Origin: DATARH01 sp035504235
Lineage (GTDB): Bacteria > Pseudomonadota > Alphaproteobacteria > ATCC43930 > CGMCC-115725
DNA length: 64,000 bases
Direction: 5' to 3'
NCBI GenBank assembly: GCA_035504235.1
Contig: DATJSH010000085.1
Coordinates: 1-64,000 of the forward strand
Both the position numbers and the translations under genes were made by a program. The notes below the pieces were generated by a model, which saw only the letters and a list, made by a program, of their open reading frames with translations, ran no database searches and was not told where the DNA came from. Shown one piece after another: positions 43,283-52,377 of this stretch. Numbering within the stretch: position 1 is the first letter of the stretch; every line of letters begins with the position of its first letter.

Positions 43283-46200
43283 ATGGCTCGGGGACAACAG
43301 ACCAGCCGACGCGAGCTGTCCGAGGTCCTGGCGGAAGAATACAAGGCGATCACGGAGGAGTGGAGGGTTAACGCCGCGGTCGGAGACAAGCAGTCGATCG
43401 ACATCGCCCTTGATGCCGCGGGAGATGCGGCGCGCGGCCGCACCCCAAGCCCCCCGAGTGATCCGGACATGGCAGCCGAACAAGCTCGGCGGAAATTGCT
43501 CTACAAGGTCGGCCACCAGCTCGACCTAAGCGCCCTCTGCTTGTCGGGCGGAGGCATCCGCAGCGCCGCGATTTCGCTCGGAGTCATTCAGGGGCTGGCG
43601 GATCACGGTGTGCTCGACAAGTTCGACTATCTCTCGACGGTTTCGGGCGGCGGCTATATCGGCTCGTGGCTGTCGGCCTGGCTCTACCGCGTGCGCAGGG
43701 CGGGCGGCTCGTCGGACGATGTACTGAAGCGACTCGGGTCCCGCAGGAACGCGCCGGATGTGGAGGTGCCGCCGCTCAATCATCTGCGTGAATACAGCAA
43801 CTATCTTACCCCGAAGCTCGGAATTTTTTCCGCCGACACCTGGGCAGCGCTGGCGATCGTGCTGCGCAATATCGTCGTCAATTGGCTCATCCTGCTCCCG
43901 GTGCTGGCGATCCTTGTGACAGTGGTGAAGCTGATTGCGCTGGGGCTGACCGCCCCGGCGCCTCACACGCCCGCGCAGGCACTGGATCAGTGGTCCTTGG
44001 CGCAGGAGATAGAACTTAGCGTCGCGATCCTGTGCTGGGCCTGCGGCGGTGTCGGGCTGGGTTATAAGCTGTACCGGCTTTACCGGCCGGCCTATAGCCA
44101 GATCCGCCGGGGTCCGGAGCAGTTGGCCGACCAGAAAGCGATGAGGGCCGCACAGGGCTGGTTCATCTGGTTTAGCCTGTTGCCGGCCGTGATCGGCGGG
44201 TTCTGTTTTGTTTGGCTTGCCTACAACAAGTTGACGCCTGGACTTTTTTCCAACGTATTCAGTGATTTATGGCCAAATCTCGTTGCCATTGCGGCGGCGG
44301 CGCGCCATGCAATCGCCCAGTCCTTGCCCGCTGAGATCACCGCGTTCATTTCGGCCCATGTGCCCGATACATTTCCCGCGCTGGTCGTATTCGCGCTTTG
44401 TGTCTACGCTCTGGCGCTGGTAATCGGGTGGACCTTCGCGGCGGTAGCCGCCATGCAACAGGTCTTTCACCGTCCGGCCCCCATTGCTCCTGCGGCGAAC
44501 GCTCCGGCCCCGAATCCTCCTGCGGCGAACTTTCCCGCGCAACCGCAGCTCAACGGAGCGAGGCGTGCCTGGGCAGCCATATGCCGATGGTTTGTGGTCA
44601 TGCCCCGGTGGTTTGCCGCCACCTTTATGGGTCGATGGTTGGCGGCCATCTTGGGCATCGGTCGGGCTCGCGCGTTCAACATCCACTTGAGCGACTTCTT
44701 GAGTTGGATCATCGCGGTTCTTGTGTTCGCGGCGATGATTTGTGGTGGCGCTTTCGTCATTAATGCGATGGGCGCCCCGATAACGGGAGGCGTTTCCATC
44801 GGAGGCGTCACGGTTCAGCGCGAGGCGCTGATCGCGATTTTCGGTGTGCCGTGGTTTCTTCTGACGACAATCCTGGCGCATGACATCTATCTGCTGCTCG
44901 ACAGCACCTCGCCATACGGCGACGTCGAGCGCGAATGGCTGGCCCGCGGCAGCGGCTGGCATTTCATTGTCGGGCTGGCCTGGATCATCCTGTTCACGGT
45001 CGTGCTGCTCGGGCCGGCGGTCTACTATTTCATGCCGCAAACCGTTCACGTCGTGACCGTCATCAGCGGCACGGTGACGGCGCTGCTCGGCAAGAGCGGC
45101 CTGACCTCCGCCTCCGGGGAGAAAAGCGACTGGAAGGGCCTCGCCGCCAATATCGGTCTGGCGGTGGCCGGCCCGATCTTCGCGGTTCTGCTGCTCATTC
45201 TGCTGTCGGTGGTGATCGACTGGGTGGTCTTTGGCTATCACTACCCCTGCCTGCCGACAGACAGCCACTGGGATCGCTGTCGCAGCGGTGACTGGCTGTT
45301 CAGTCTCCGATGGCTCCTGCCATTGGGAATTTCGGTGCTAACCCTGCTGCTTGCCGATCGCTGTTCTAACGTAAATGCGTTCTCGCTCCATGCCGTCTAT
45401 CGCAACCGGCTGATACGCTGCTTCCTCGGCGGGGCGCGCGATCCGCATCGCCATCCGGACGGTTTCACCGATTTCGACTGGGACGACGATCTGCGCGTCG
45501 CCGAATTATGGCGGTTGCCGCGTTTGAGAGGAGAATGGCGGCCGTTCCACGTTATCAACATGACGCTCAACGTCGCCGACACCAACCGCCTCTCCTGGCA
45601 GCAGCGCAAGGCGATGCCGTTTTCCGTAAGCCCACTCTCCTGCGGCAACGCCGATCTCGGCTATCGTCCGACTTGGTGCTATGCCGGGCCGCCACCCAAG
45701 CATGATCCGCAGCCTGATCAAGAAATCCGCTCCGGGATTTCCCTCGGCACAGCCATGGCGATCTCAGGTGCGGCGGTCAGCTCGAATATGGGCTACCATT
45801 CATCGATGTCGCTGTCGTTCTTGCTGACGTTCTTCAACGTTCGGCTGGGCGTGTGGCTCGGGAACCCCGGCAAAGCAGGGCAAAGGTCCTTTGTTTCGTT
45901 GGCCCCCCAGCCTTACGAGGCAGAGGGCCCCCCTTTCGCCGTTCGACCGCTCGTAAGCGAGTTGTTTGGGCTGACATCGGGTGACAGCCAATTTGTCTAC
46001 CTCTCCGATGGCGGACATTTCGAGAATTTGGGTCTTTACGAGATGGTCCGGCGGCGGTGCCGGTGGATTGTCGTCGTCGATGCCGGCCAAGATGCGTCGC
46101 GTGGGTACGCCGACTTGGGCAATGCGGTGCGCAAGATCTGGATCGACCTCGGTATCCGGGTGACCTTTGATAATTCGCCGCTGTTGAAAGCCGACAAGGA

Positions 46201-46606
46201 TGCCAAGCCCGATGGTGTGCCCTATTTTGCGATCGGCACGGTGAACTATCTCAGCGACCCGCCAGTCGATATCCGGCAGGCGGACGGGAGTGTCGTGCAG
46301 GGGTTGGCAAAGGGAAAAATCCTCTATCTGAAGGCTGTAGTGCGCGGCGATGAGGGCGCGGCCGATGTGATCGCCTATAAGCGGGCCAATAAACCGTTCC
46401 CCGACCAATCGACCGCCGATCAATGGTTCGACGAGTCGCAATTCGAAGCGTATCGCCGGCTCGGACAACTGATGGTCGAGCGCATCGTCGGCGCTGCGAC
46501 CAGTCCGGTGCGCGATTTCTCATCGCTGTTCGGCGGGCTTAAGGGCGTCGACCCGAGCAAGGTGCCGCCACCATCGGCTGGCGCCGGGGTATCTGGAGCC
46601 ACCTGA
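43283..46606 (+). CDS. large membrane patatin-like phospholipase
   Basis: A 1107-residue protein. The patatin half begins at about residue 80, with the oxyanion motif GGGIRS (89-94) and the nucleophile in STVSGGGYIGSWL (Ser121); the usual GxSxG reads TVSGG. The middle (about 185-700) carries roughly ten hydrophobic segments, including VNWLILLPVLAILVTVVKLI and VIGGFCFVWLAY, with a Pro/Ala-rich repeat (PANAPAPNPPAANFPA) near 395. The catalytic Asp partner is in VYLSDGGHFENLGLYEM (about residue 910). So the membrane domain is inserted between the two active-site halves. It is preceded by GGGGGAGGG and follows a spacer. The likely role is membrane-bound lipase/phospholipase; no partner is known. 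Confidence 0.82.
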   Translation: MARGQQTSRRELSEVLAEEYKAITEEWRVNAAVGDKQSIDIALDAAGDAARGRTPSPPSDPDMAAEQARRKLLYKVGHQLDLSALCLSGGGIRSAAISLGVIQGLADHGVLDKFDYLSTVSGGGYIGSWLSAWLYRVRRAGGSSDDVLKRLGSRRNAPDVEVPPLNHLREYSNYLTPKLGIFSADTWAALAIVLRNIVVNWLILLPVLAILVTVVKLIALGLTAPAPHTPAQALDQWSLAQEIELSVAILCWACGGVGLGYKLYRLYRPAYSQIRRGPEQLADQKAMRAAQGWFIWFSLLPAVIGGFCFVWLAYNKLTPGLFSNVFSDLWPNLVAIAAAARHAIAQSLPAEITAFISAHVPDTFPALVVFALCVYALALVIGWTFAAVAAMQQVFHRPAPIAPAANAPAPNPPAANFPAQPQLNGARRAWAAICRWFVVMPRWFAATFMGRWLAAILGIGRARAFNIHLSDFLSWIIAVLVFAAMICGGAFVINAMGAPITGGVSIGGVTVQREALIAIFGVPWFLLTTILAHDIYLLLDSTSPYGDVEREWLARGSGWHFIVGLAWIILFTVVLLGPAVYYFMPQTVHVVTVISGTVTALLGKSGLTSASGEKSDWKGLAANIGLAVAGPIFAVLLLILLSVVIDWVVFGYHYPCLPTDSHWDRCRSGDWLFSLRWLLPLGISVLTLLLADRCSNVNAFSLHAVYRNRLIRCFLGGARDPHRHPDGFTDFDWDDDLRVAELWRLPRLRGEWRPFHVINMTLNVADTNRLSWQQRKAMPFSVSPLSCGNADLGYRPTWCYAGPPPKHDPQPDQEIRSGISLGTAMAISGAAVSSNMGYHSSMSLSFLLTFFNVRLGVWLGNPGKAGQRSFVSLAPQPYEAEGPPFAVRPLVSELFGLTSGDSQFVYLSDGGHFENLGLYEMVRRRCRWIVVVDAGQDASRGYADLGNAVRKIWIDLGIRVTFDNSPLLKADKDAKPDGVPYFAIGTVNYLSDPPVDIRQADGSVVQGLAKGKILYLKAVVRGDEGAADVIAYKRANKPFPDQSTADQWFDESQFEAYRRLGQLMVERIVGAATSPVRDFSSLFGGLKGVDPSKVPPPSAGAGVSGAT

Positions 46607-46651
46607 TGAGCGAAGTTCGCGTGCAGGCGGGCGAATAATGGCCGGGCGAGC

Positions 46652-47018
46652 GTGACCGCCGGAGTAAGCCTGCCAACGACGCCTTCCGACTACGCCAACA
46701 AATACAAGACCGTGCGCTTCGAGCGGTCGAACGGCCTCCTGTAGATGACGCTGCGTACCGATGGCGGCTCGCTGCGCCGGGGTTTCTGCCGCATGGCGAG
46801 TTGCCCGACGCGTTCTACGATGTCGGCGACGACCGCGAGAACCGGGTCGTCATCATCACCGGCATGGGCGCTGAATTCGCCGGGCCGCGCGCCAATCCCG
46901 GCACATGGTTCTTCCCGACGCGGCCGACGATCGAGACGGTCGATCGCATCCACTGGGAAGGCATCTCTTGATAAAGCTTCTCGATATCGACGCGCGGAAG
47001 CCGGAAGCGTCGACCTAA
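46652..47018 (+). pseudogene. decayed enoyl-CoA hydratase/isomerase family gene (crotonase fold)
   Basis: A disrupted remnant. A GTG at 46652 starts a reading VTAGVSLPTTPSDYANKYK, then TVRFERSNGLL, and stops at TAG 46742-46744. Past the stop the same frame continues MTLRTDGGSLR. The similarity then shifts by one frame near 46780-46785 (FLPHGELPDAFYDVGDDREN, RVVIITGMGAEFAGPRA, TWFFPTRPTIETVDRIHWEG), meets TGA at about 46969, and resumes in a third frame as LLDIDARKPEAST. The order matches the start of crotonase-family hydrolases of the kind with a DGG and ITG motif. The C-terminal two thirds are missing. It was probably once a catabolic hydratase or isomerase gene. Confidence 0.8.
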
Positions 47019-47061
47019 GGACAGGCACTGCGGCTCAGATGCAACCGGGATCGGCTGATCG

Positions 47062-48306
47062 TCATTCCGTCGGCGGCCGCACTAGCGGACATTTCGACTG
47101 GGCCAGGGGCTCGAAGGCCTCGTCGCCGGGAATCGTCGAAACGAGTTGTAGGTCATCCCAGTCGCCATGGGATTCAGCCGGCGTCTTGACGCGGAACAGA
47201 TACATGTCGTGGACCATCAGCCCGTCGGCGCGGATGACGCCGTTATGTGCGAAAAAGTCGTTGATCGGCGCGGTACGCATCGCCTTCATCACGGGTACCG
47301 TCGCGTCGGTGCCGGCCTTCGCCACGGCCTGGAGATAATGCATCGTCGACGAATACGTTCCGGCCTGCAGCGCGTTCGGCATTGCTCCTGTGCGGGCGAA
47401 AAACCGCTTCGACCAATCGCGCGCTGCGTCACTTTGATCCCAGTAGAAAGATTCGCTCAGCATCATGCCTTGCGTCGTCCCGAGGCCCAAATCATGCACC
47501 TGATTGATGCGCATCGACAGGCCGGCAAAGGTTTGCGGGCCGGGGATCATCTTCAGCTCCGCGGCCTTCCTGACCGCGTTGGTCGTATCGGCGCCGCCAT
47601 CCGCGAGACCGACGACTTCGGCGCCCGATTGCTGTGCCTGCAGCAGGTATGACGAGAAATCCTCAGCGCCGAGCGGGTGGCGCGCATGGCCGACCACCGT
47701 GCCGCCGCTGGCCTTGACGACGGCCGCAGTTTCGTCTTCGAGGTCATAACCGTAGCTGTAGTCGACGGTCACGAAAAACCAGCTTTTGCCGCCATTGGCG
47801 ACGATCGCCTTGCCGAGCGTGTGGGCGATTGCGTAGGTGTCGTTGGTGTAGTGTACCGAGGTCGCGGTGCAGCCCTCCTGCGTCAGCCGGTTCGCGCCCG
47901 GCGCGTTGAGGATGACGATCTTGTTGCGCGTATCGGCGATGCGCTGGACGAAGAGCGCCTCCGAGGAGCCGGCGACATCCATGATCGCATCGACATGCTG
48001 GTGGTCGAACCAGTCGCGCGCGATCGTCGCGGCCTGGTCGGGGTTGTCGTGATGGTCGGCGACGACGACCTGTATCGGTGCCCCGAGCACTTTACCGCCA
48101 AAATCCTCGACCGCCATCTTGGCCGCGGTCTCGCTGCCCTTGCCGGTGAGCTCTGCATAGGGGCCGCTCATGTCGAGGATGAGGCCGAGCTTGACGACGT
48201 CGTCCGAGACCGCGCCTGGCGCAGGCGGTTGCGCGCCGGCGCCGGCGACGCAAAGCGCCGCGGTGAGCGCCAAGCTGCCACCCAGGATATGAGCTCTTAT
48301 TCGCAT
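47062..48306 (-). CDS. branched-chain amino acid ABC transporter substrate-binding protein (LivK type)
   Basis: A 414-residue type 1 periplasmic binding protein (Peripla_BP_6). It has a signal peptide (RIRAHILGGSLALTAALCVAGAGA) and the opening VVKLGLILDMSGPYAELTGKG followed by AAKMAVEDFGG, typical of LivJ/LivK relatives. Other blocks are VVVADHHDNPDQAATIARDW, DVAGSSEALFVQRIADT and FFVTVDYSYGYDLEDET. The start is ATG 48306, which overlaps the 3' end of the isoaspartyl peptidase gene by ten bases. No permease or ATPase is nearby. The ligand may be an amino acid, amide or aromatic acid. Confidence 0.92.
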   Translation of the reverse strand: MRIRAHILGGSLALTAALCVAGAGAQPPAPGAVSDDVVKLGLILDMSGPYAELTGKGSETAAKMAVEDFGGKVLGAPIQVVVADHHDNPDQAATIARDWFDHQHVDAIMDVAGSSEALFVQRIADTRNKIVILNAPGANRLTQEGCTATSVHYTNDTYAIAHTLGKAIVANGGKSWFFVTVDYSYGYDLEDETAAVVKASGGTVVGHARHPLGAEDFSSYLLQAQQSGAEVVGLADGGADTTNAVRKAAELKMIPGPQTFAGLSMRINQVHDLGLGTTQGMMLSESFYWDQSDAARDWSKRFFARTGAMPNALQAGTYSSTMHYLQAVAKAGTDATVPVMKAMRTAPINDFFAHNGVIRADGLMVHDMYLFRVKTPAESHGDWDDLQLVSTIPGDEAFEPLAQSKCPLVRPPTE

Positions 48307-49268
48307 GATGCCGTGTATGGCTCTTCGTAGATCGCGGTGTACACGATTCCGTCGTCTTTGACATAGCCGCGATACATGCCAGCGCAATTGAACGGCAGCG
48401 CCAGCGTGCCGTCATGCCCAACGGCGACAAGGCCGCCGGAGCCGCCGACCGCACGAAGCTCGACGACAACCGCCCGCGCTGCGTCGACGAGTCCCAGCCC
48501 GCCATGCGCGATCCGCGCCGCGAGCTCGTGCGCGGCGCTGTAGCGGATGAAGAGTTCGCCATGTCCGGTGGCGGACACCGCGCAGGTCGCATTGTCGGCA
48601 AAGGTGCCGGCGCCGATGATCGGACTGTCACCGACCCGCCCGGGCAGCTTGCCGGTCATCCCGCCCGTCGAGGTCGCCGCCGCGAGATTGCCGGCCCGGT
48701 CTCGGGCTACCGCGCCGACCGTGCCGTGACGACGCGATTCGTCCGCATCGACCCGCCCGGCGCGCTCCTGCTCGAGCGTCTCGGTAAGCGCTCGCCAGCG
48801 CGCCTCGGTGAAGAAATAATCTTGGTCTGCAAAGGCGAGCCCGGCTTCGCGGCAGAACGCCGTCGCGCCCTCGCCGGTCAGCAACACGTGCGGCGATCGT
48901 TCCATGACCGCGCGTGCCGCCAACACCGGGTTTTTCGGCCCGAAAATCCCGGCGACCGCACCGGCGCGGCGGTCGTGCCCGTCCATCACCGCAGCGTCCA
49001 TCTCTTGGCCGCCGGCGCGGGTGAAGACGGCGCCGCGCCCCGCGTTGAACAGCTCGTCGTCCTCGAGCGCACAGACTGCCTGGGTCACCGCATCGAGCGC
49101 GCCGCCGTCGCGTGCAAGGACATCGCGGCCGGCGGCAAGCGCGCGGGCGAGGCCGGCGCGGTAAAGCGCATCGCGCTCGGCGCTCATCTCGGCATGCTTC
49201 AGCGTTCCGGCGCCGCCGTGAATGGCGAGGGCGTAGCCGTTGCCGCCGCTAATCGCGCTGTCGTGCAT
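48297..49268 (-). CDS. isoaspartyl peptidase / L-asparaginase (Ntn hydrolase, T2 family)
   Basis: A 323-residue Ntn hydrolase. The N-terminal part has YALAIHGGAGTLKH and ALDAVTQAVCALEDDELFNAGRG. Autocleavage is expected before Thr183 in RRHGTVGAVA, which then serves as nucleophile; the beta subunit has TGGMTGKLPGRVGDSPIIGAGTFA. It cleaves isoaspartyl dipeptides or asparagine in the cytosol. The start is ATG 49268, with GAGGGAAG before it, rather than TTG 49280. It overlaps the downstream LivK-type binding protein gene, suggesting a joint uptake-and-hydrolysis unit. Confidence 0.94.
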   Translation of the reverse strand: MHDSAISGGNGYALAIHGGAGTLKHAEMSAERDALYRAGLARALAAGRDVLARDGGALDAVTQAVCALEDDELFNAGRGAVFTRAGGQEMDAAVMDGHDRRAGAVAGIFGPKNPVLAARAVMERSPHVLLTGEGATAFCREAGLAFADQDYFFTEARWRALTETLEQERAGRVDADESRRHGTVGAVARDRAGNLAAATSTGGMTGKLPGRVGDSPIIGAGTFADNATCAVSATGHGELFIRYSAAHELAARIAHGGLGLVDAARAVVVELRAVGGSGGLVAVGHDGTLALPFNCAGMYRGYVKDDGIVYTAIYEEPYTASCE

Positions 49269-49361
49269 ATCTTCCCTCAAGCGCCCGACGTGAAATGGGG
49301 CGCAGGCCTGTTTTCGGCAATCAACTTTCCGCGATTACGGGTATGGCGGTATTGTTGGGGG

Positions 49362-50777
49362 ATGGCTGAGACCTCCTCGCCGCTAGCGGCGCACGATGTT
49401 GCCGGGCGCCAAGCGGTGGCAGCGGGTCACGGCTTCCGACTAGTGATGCTCGGGCTCGGCATGTCGATCGTGCCGCTCGACACCGCGGTCAATATCAGCT
49501 TTCCCGACATCACGGGCAGCTTCGGCCTGCCGCTGTCTATGATTCAATGGGTAGTGATCTGCTACACCCTGACCTATGCGGCGCTGATGCTGGCTTGCGG
49601 CCGTATCGGCGATATCTGGGGGCATGCGCGCGTGTTCCGCGCCGGCCTGGCATGGAGCGTTGTCGCCTATTTGCTCTGCGCCGCCGCGCCGGGGTTCGGT
49701 TGGCTCCTGTTTTTCCGCTTTCTGCAGGGTATCGGCGCGGGATTGGTGATCAGCTGCGCGCCGGCGCTCGTCACCGGGCTCTACCCCGAGGAACGGCGCA
49801 GCCACGCGGTCGGCGTGTTCACCCTGATCTTCGCGCTGAGCTCCGCGTCGGGGCCGCTGATCGGCGGCGCGCTGGTGGCGCGTTGGGGCTGGCCGGCGGT
49901 ATTCTGGTTCCGCGCGCCGATCGCGCTCGCGAGCCTGTTGTTTCTTCGCGGACTGCCGCCGAGCCCGACCAGCGCCGGTGAGCGGTTCGATATTGCCGGC
50001 GCGCTGCTGCTGGCGTTCGGGCTCACGATACTGTTGCTGGGGATCAACGCCGGCTCGCGGCTCGGGCCCGGTATTCAGATGGTGGCGCTGCTGGCCACGG
50101 CAGTCGTGACGCTGGGTCTCTTTGCCTGGTGGGAGGGTCAAGCGCCGCGGCCGATGATCCGCATCGCCCTCTTCCGCGATCCCAGCTTCGCGGTCATCAA
50201 CGCGGTCTATGTGCTGATGAACCTGGCGGCGTTCTCGGTACTGCTGTTCGTACCGTATTTCTTCGTCCGGTTCAGTTCGATGCCGCTCTGGTTGGCGGGA
50301 ATGGTGCTGGCGTCCGGCTCGACGGCGATGGCGCTGACCTCGCCACTCGCCGGCCGACTGATCGTGCGCGTCGCCGCCGAGAAGATCGGCGCGCTCGGCA
50401 TTCTGATCGTCGGGGGCGGGCTGTTCCTGATCGGCTTGTGGCCGCCCGACATTTCTCCCGGCGCGATGGCGCTGATCCTGTCGGTGCAGGGGATCGGCGT
50501 CGGGTTGTTCCAGGTGGCCTACACGGACATTGTGATCCGCTCGTCGCCGCTCGCCGATCGCGGCGTCGCCGGCAGCCTGTCGATCCTCACACGCACCATG
50601 GGTACGGTGACCGGCGCGGCCCTCCTGACGCTGATCTTCAACCGCGTCGGACGCGGCGCGACAAGCGAGCCAGCCGTGTTCCTCACCGCATTCGCCGCGG
50701 TCTTCAAGATCGCCGGGGCAGCGGTCGCGCTGAGCGTCGTAGCGATCCCGTGGTGGCGCCGGTCGAACTCCGATTGA
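49362..50777 (+). CDS. MFS transporter (DHA2-type multidrug/efflux)
   Basis: A 471-residue major-facilitator protein with about 13-14 membrane helices. The first helix carries LGLGMSIVPLDTAVNISFPD, the motif A region is ACGRIGDIWGHARVFRAG, and motif C-like GVFTLIFALSSASGPLIGG follows, as in the EmrB/DHA2 group. The start is ATG 49362, with TTGGGGG just before; the frame is open back to 48414 but that part is the shadow of the asparaginase gene. It is divergent from the asparaginase operon and overlaps, at its 3' end, a convergent receiver gene by 74 bp. Confidence 0.92.
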   Translation: MAETSSPLAAHDVAGRQAVAAGHGFRLVMLGLGMSIVPLDTAVNISFPDITGSFGLPLSMIQWVVICYTLTYAALMLACGRIGDIWGHARVFRAGLAWSVVAYLLCAAAPGFGWLLFFRFLQGIGAGLVISCAPALVTGLYPEERRSHAVGVFTLIFALSSASGPLIGGALVARWGWPAVFWFRAPIALASLLFLRGLPPSPTSAGERFDIAGALLLAFGLTILLLGINAGSRLGPGIQMVALLATAVVTLGLFAWWEGQAPRPMIRIALFRDPSFAVINAVYVLMNLAAFSVLLFVPYFFVRFSSMPLWLAGMVLASGSTAMALTSPLAGRLIVRVAAEKIGALGILIVGGGLFLIGLWPPDISPGAMALILSVQGIGVGLFQVAYTDIVIRSSPLADRGVAGSLSILTRTMGTVTGAALLTLIFNRVGRGATSEPAVFLTAFAAVFKIAGAAVALSVVAIPWWRRSNSD

Positions 50778-51060
50778 CGTGCGCCAGGCACAATCGCACC
50801 GCGGCGAGAAGCTGGCTCGGCGTAAACGGCTTTTGCAGCCCATTGTCGCCGCCCGTGGTTAGCACGTGCGCGGCGGGATGATGGCGTTGCAGTCCGGCAG
50901 CGCTGGTTGCGGTAAGGTCGGCGATGACGAGATCGGGGCGGGACGATATTTCATTCGCCGCGTCTTCGGCGTCGCTTACGGCGAACCCCGCCGCTTCCAG
51001 CGCGCGCCGGGCGGCCAGCCGCATCGCGGGGTCGCGGTCGATGATGTGGATCGTGACCAT
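50704..51060 (-). CDS. short response-regulator receiver-like protein
   Basis: A 118-residue CheY-like protein. The acidic pocket is in IIDRDPAM, the phospho-acceptor Asp48 in LVIADL, and the conserved Lys78 in LQKPFTP. The Asp-to-Lys distance is about 30 residues instead of the usual 50 or so, so part of the alpha3-beta4 region is missing and signalling may be altered or lost. The C-terminal 25 residues are Ser/Arg/Thr-rich and are encoded opposite the end of the MFS gene. It lies 118 bp after the stop of a normal receiver gene. Confidence 0.65.
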   Translation of the reverse strand: MVTIHIIDRDPAMRLAARRALEAAGFAVSDAEDAANEISSRPDLVIADLTATSAAGLQRHHPAAHVLTTGGDNGLQKPFTPSQLLAAVRLCLAHVNRSSTGATTGSLRRSARPLPRRS

Positions 51061-51178
51061 GGCCGACCCTAGCCGGCCATTACGCGCGATGCAGCGCGTT
51101 ACCCCCTAGCCGAAGGGCTGCGGATTAGACCTTTGGTATGGGGTACTGTCGTTTTTTGCGGCTGTCGCGGGATGGTCG

Positions 51179-51547
51179 CTAAGCTGCCAGACAGCGTTTC
51201 ACAGCCGCCAGCAGGGCCACCGGCTCGAATGGCTTTTTGAGGCTGTTGTCAGCGCCCAGCAACTCGGCGATGCGCAGCACGTCGTGCGCGGCGAAGTTGC
51301 CGCCGCCGGTGATCGCCAGGATACGTGCCTCGGGGCTCGACTCGCGCAGTTCGAGGATTGTCGCCATGCCCTCCTTGCCAGGCATCAAGATGTCGACGAT
51401 GACGAGATCGGGCCTCAACTCGCCGAACCGGCTGATGCCGGTCTGCGCGTCGCCGGCCGTCATCACCTCGTACCCGTCCCTTTCGAGGACGCCTTCGACG
51501 ATCGTGCAAAACACGGGATCGTCGTCGATCACCAGAACCGAGTTCAT
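51179..51547 (-). CDS. single-domain response regulator (CheY-like receiver)
   Basis: A 122-residue stand-alone receiver. It has the acidic pair VLVIDDDPVF, phospho-acceptor Asp52 in LVIVDILMPG, Thr in LAITGGGNFAAHD and Lys in SLKKPFEPVALL, so all the signalling residues are in place. The ATG at 51547 follows a good ribosome-binding site (GGAGG, 8 bases). An earlier ATG at 51574 overlaps the stop of the LuxR-type gene (ATGA) and is possible too. It has no output domain and probably relays phosphate or binds a partner. Confidence 0.9.
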   Translation of the reverse strand: MNSVLVIDDDPVFCTIVEGVLERDGYEVMTAGDAQTGISRFGELRPDLVIVDILMPGKEGMATILELRESSPEARILAITGGGNFAAHDVLRIAELLGADNSLKKPFEPVALLAAVKRCLAA

Positions 51548-51570
51548 CTGTCGAACCTCCGAGGTTCCAT

Positions 51571-52197
51571 TCATAGCCCGCTCATCCCTTGCAGCATTGC
51601 GATCCGCACCGCGTCCGAGCGGTTGCGTGCCCCCATCTTCTTGAACGCGCTGTTGAGGTGCAGCTTGACGGTGATTTCCGAGATCGCCAGCCGATCCGCT
51701 ATTTCACGGTTTGGCGAGCCGCGCACCAGATGCTCAATGCAATCGAGCTCCCGCGGAGTCAGATCGCCGAAGGACGGACGCGTCGCGTGGCGTCCAGACC
51801 GTGCGTTGACCACCGAGCGCGGTACATAGGTCTCGCCCGCCGCCATCAGCCGCAGCGCGGTCAGTAGCGCCGTGCCACGCAGATTCTTCATGATCACCCC
51901 CGCCGCGCCGCGCTCCAGCGCGCGCTCGGCTTCGCCTGCGTCCATCGCACCTGACAGCACCGCGACCGGCGTTTGCGGCAGGCTTGCCCTGACCTCGTCG
52001 AGGCCGGTCAACCCGTTCATCCCCGGCATCCGGTAATCGAGGATCACGAGGTCGAAGGCGCCGCTGTCTTCCAGTCGCTCGCGGACCTGCTGAAAATCTG
52101 CCGCTTCGATGCAGATGATGTCCGCCGCCACACGCGTCAGATAACTGGCGATCGCCTCGCGCACCAGATGATGATCGTCGGCGAGCAATATTCTCAT
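51571..52197 (-). CDS. LuxR-type DNA-binding response regulator (NarL/FixJ family)
   Basis: A 208-residue response regulator. The receiver domain (1-120) has LLADDHHLVREA, phospho-acceptor Asp54 in VILDYRMPGMNG and a Lys in IMKNLRGTALL. The C-terminal HTH (about 145-205) has LTPRELDCIEHLVRGSPNREIAD, ending ITVKLHLNSAFKKMGARNRS, the LuxR signature. It overlaps the downstream receiver gene by ATGA and is divergent from the hybrid histidine kinase gene, with 180 bp of relatively AT-rich spacer between them that should hold both promoters. Confidence 0.93.
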   Translation of the reverse strand: MRILLADDHHLVREAIASYLTRVAADIICIEAADFQQVRERLEDSGAFDLVILDYRMPGMNGLTGLDEVRASLPQTPVAVLSGAMDAGEAERALERGAAGVIMKNLRGTALLTALRLMAAGETYVPRSVVNARSGRHATRPSFGDLTPRELDCIEHLVRGSPNREIADRLAISEITVKLHLNSAFKKMGARNRSDAVRIAMLQGMSGL

Positions 52198-52377
52198 GCG
52201 TCGTCCGCGGTCACGAGCCGGTCCGGCACGGCAAAGCGCCGCGCGTCGCGGTTCGATCGTCGGGACGGTAGTGAGTTTAGGTTAATAAGTGGCAAAGAGC
52301 CTCAGGCGTTACATGCCCGGGCGGATAACCAATTTTTCAGTGATACATCTTTAAGGTCATAAATACTCGTATTTAGT

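Noticed and set aside
48414..49361. In-frame extension upstream of the MFS gene at 49362
   Set aside because: It runs opposite the isoaspartyl peptidase gene and has no membrane helices. The MFS protein begins at its usual place with a ribosome-binding site at 49362.
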